Shown here: piece by piece, positions 4,884 to 5,023 of the stretch
Numbering within the stretch: position 1 is the stretch's first letter
How the letters are laid out: each line of letters starts with the position of its first letter
DNA from: Nitrospira sp.
Lineage (GTDB): Bacteria > Nitrospirota > Nitrospiria > Nitrospirales > Nitrospiraceae
DNA: 5,023 nt
Direction: 5' to 3'
Assembly (NCBI GenBank): GCA_029858925.1
Contig: JAOUEB010000144.1
Span: 1-5,023, forward strand
Program-made: the position numbers and the translations under genes
Notes under the pieces: model-generated
Told to the model about the DNA's origin: nothing
Database searches by the model: none
What the model saw: only the letters and a program-made list of their open reading frames with translations

Positions 4884-5023
4884 ATGACCATGCAGTTTCA
4901 GAAGAAAGATCCTCGCGCCACGATCTCCACGAAGTTTGGGGAAATAGCCATTCGCTTCTATCCGGATGAGGCTCCGCGACATGTGGAGAATTTCGTGAAC
5001 CTCGCCAAGATGGGCTTCTTCGA
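4884..5023 (+). CDS. Cyclophilin-type peptidyl-prolyl cis-trans isomerase (N-terminal part)
   Basis: The first 46 residues are visible before the window ends. ATISTKFGEIAIRFYPDEAP (12-31) is the first beta hairpin of bacterial cyclophilins, and RHVENFVNLAKMGFF (32-46) is the following helix, which normally leads into DGTTFHRVI. The catalytic Arg, Phe, Gln and His residues lie beyond the edge. There is no signal peptide, so the enzyme should be cytoplasmic, where it speeds folding at Xaa-Pro bonds. ATG 4884 and ATG 4890 are both possible starts. Neither has a good ribosome binding site; the nearest is a weak AGAG at 4872-4875. The family is clear, but PpiA or PpiB type cannot be told from this fragment. 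Confidence 0.88.
   Translation, partial: MTMQFQKKDPRATISTKFGEIAIRFYPDEAPRHVENFVNLAKMGFF

Overview
The window looks like ordinary chromosomal DNA of a moderately GC-rich bacterium, with coding on the + strand throughout. My best guess is a Nitrospira-like organism (phylum Nitrospirota). This rests on the start of the cyclophilin at the right edge, the FkpA-like FKBP with a Cys pair in its active-site region, the degenerate PilZ-type small protein and the low-complexity heptamer repeats between genes. That assignment is inference from remembered protein style, not a search. I see no transposase, integrase, phage gene or CRISPR array.

Layout from left to right. At 1-46 the tail of an upstream gene probably ends in an ATGA overlap with a 275-aa gene (43-870), which encodes a single-pass membrane-anchored protein of unknown function. 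A possible sigma70-type promoter (891-919) precedes a 117-aa protein (1024-1377) that resembles a decayed PilZ domain. A 66-aa cysteine-rich zinc-ribbon protein (1555-1755) follows, with a very good ribosome binding site. The next 437 bases (1756-2192) hold no gene I can support, only a possible tRNA promoter and a small hairpin. A complete tRNA-Ser(GCT) with encoded CCA lies at 2193-2285.

The tRNA is followed by an unusually dyad-rich stretch (2284-2377): an imperfect long hairpin, then two perfect 14-bp palindromes whose centres are 30 bp apart. The rest of the spacer carries a heptamer tandem repeat and a candidate promoter. Then come a secreted FkpA/Mip-type FKBP peptidyl-prolyl isomerase (2679-3365), a strong 12-bp hairpin (3376-3405), a 12-TM major facilitator transporter of the ACS (anion:cation symporter) type (3472-4782), a heptamer-based inverted repeat that contains the transporter's stop codon (4775-4831), and the first 46 codons of a cytoplasmic cyclophilin (4884 to the window end).

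The genes do not form an obvious single pathway. The one functional theme is protein folding: two unrelated prolyl-isomerase families, one exported and one cytoplasmic, sit either side of the transporter. I found no clear candidate for a new multi-gene system. The least explained items are the twin palindromes after the tRNA, the heptamer hairpin built into the transporter's end, and the small cysteine-rich and PilZ-like proteins.
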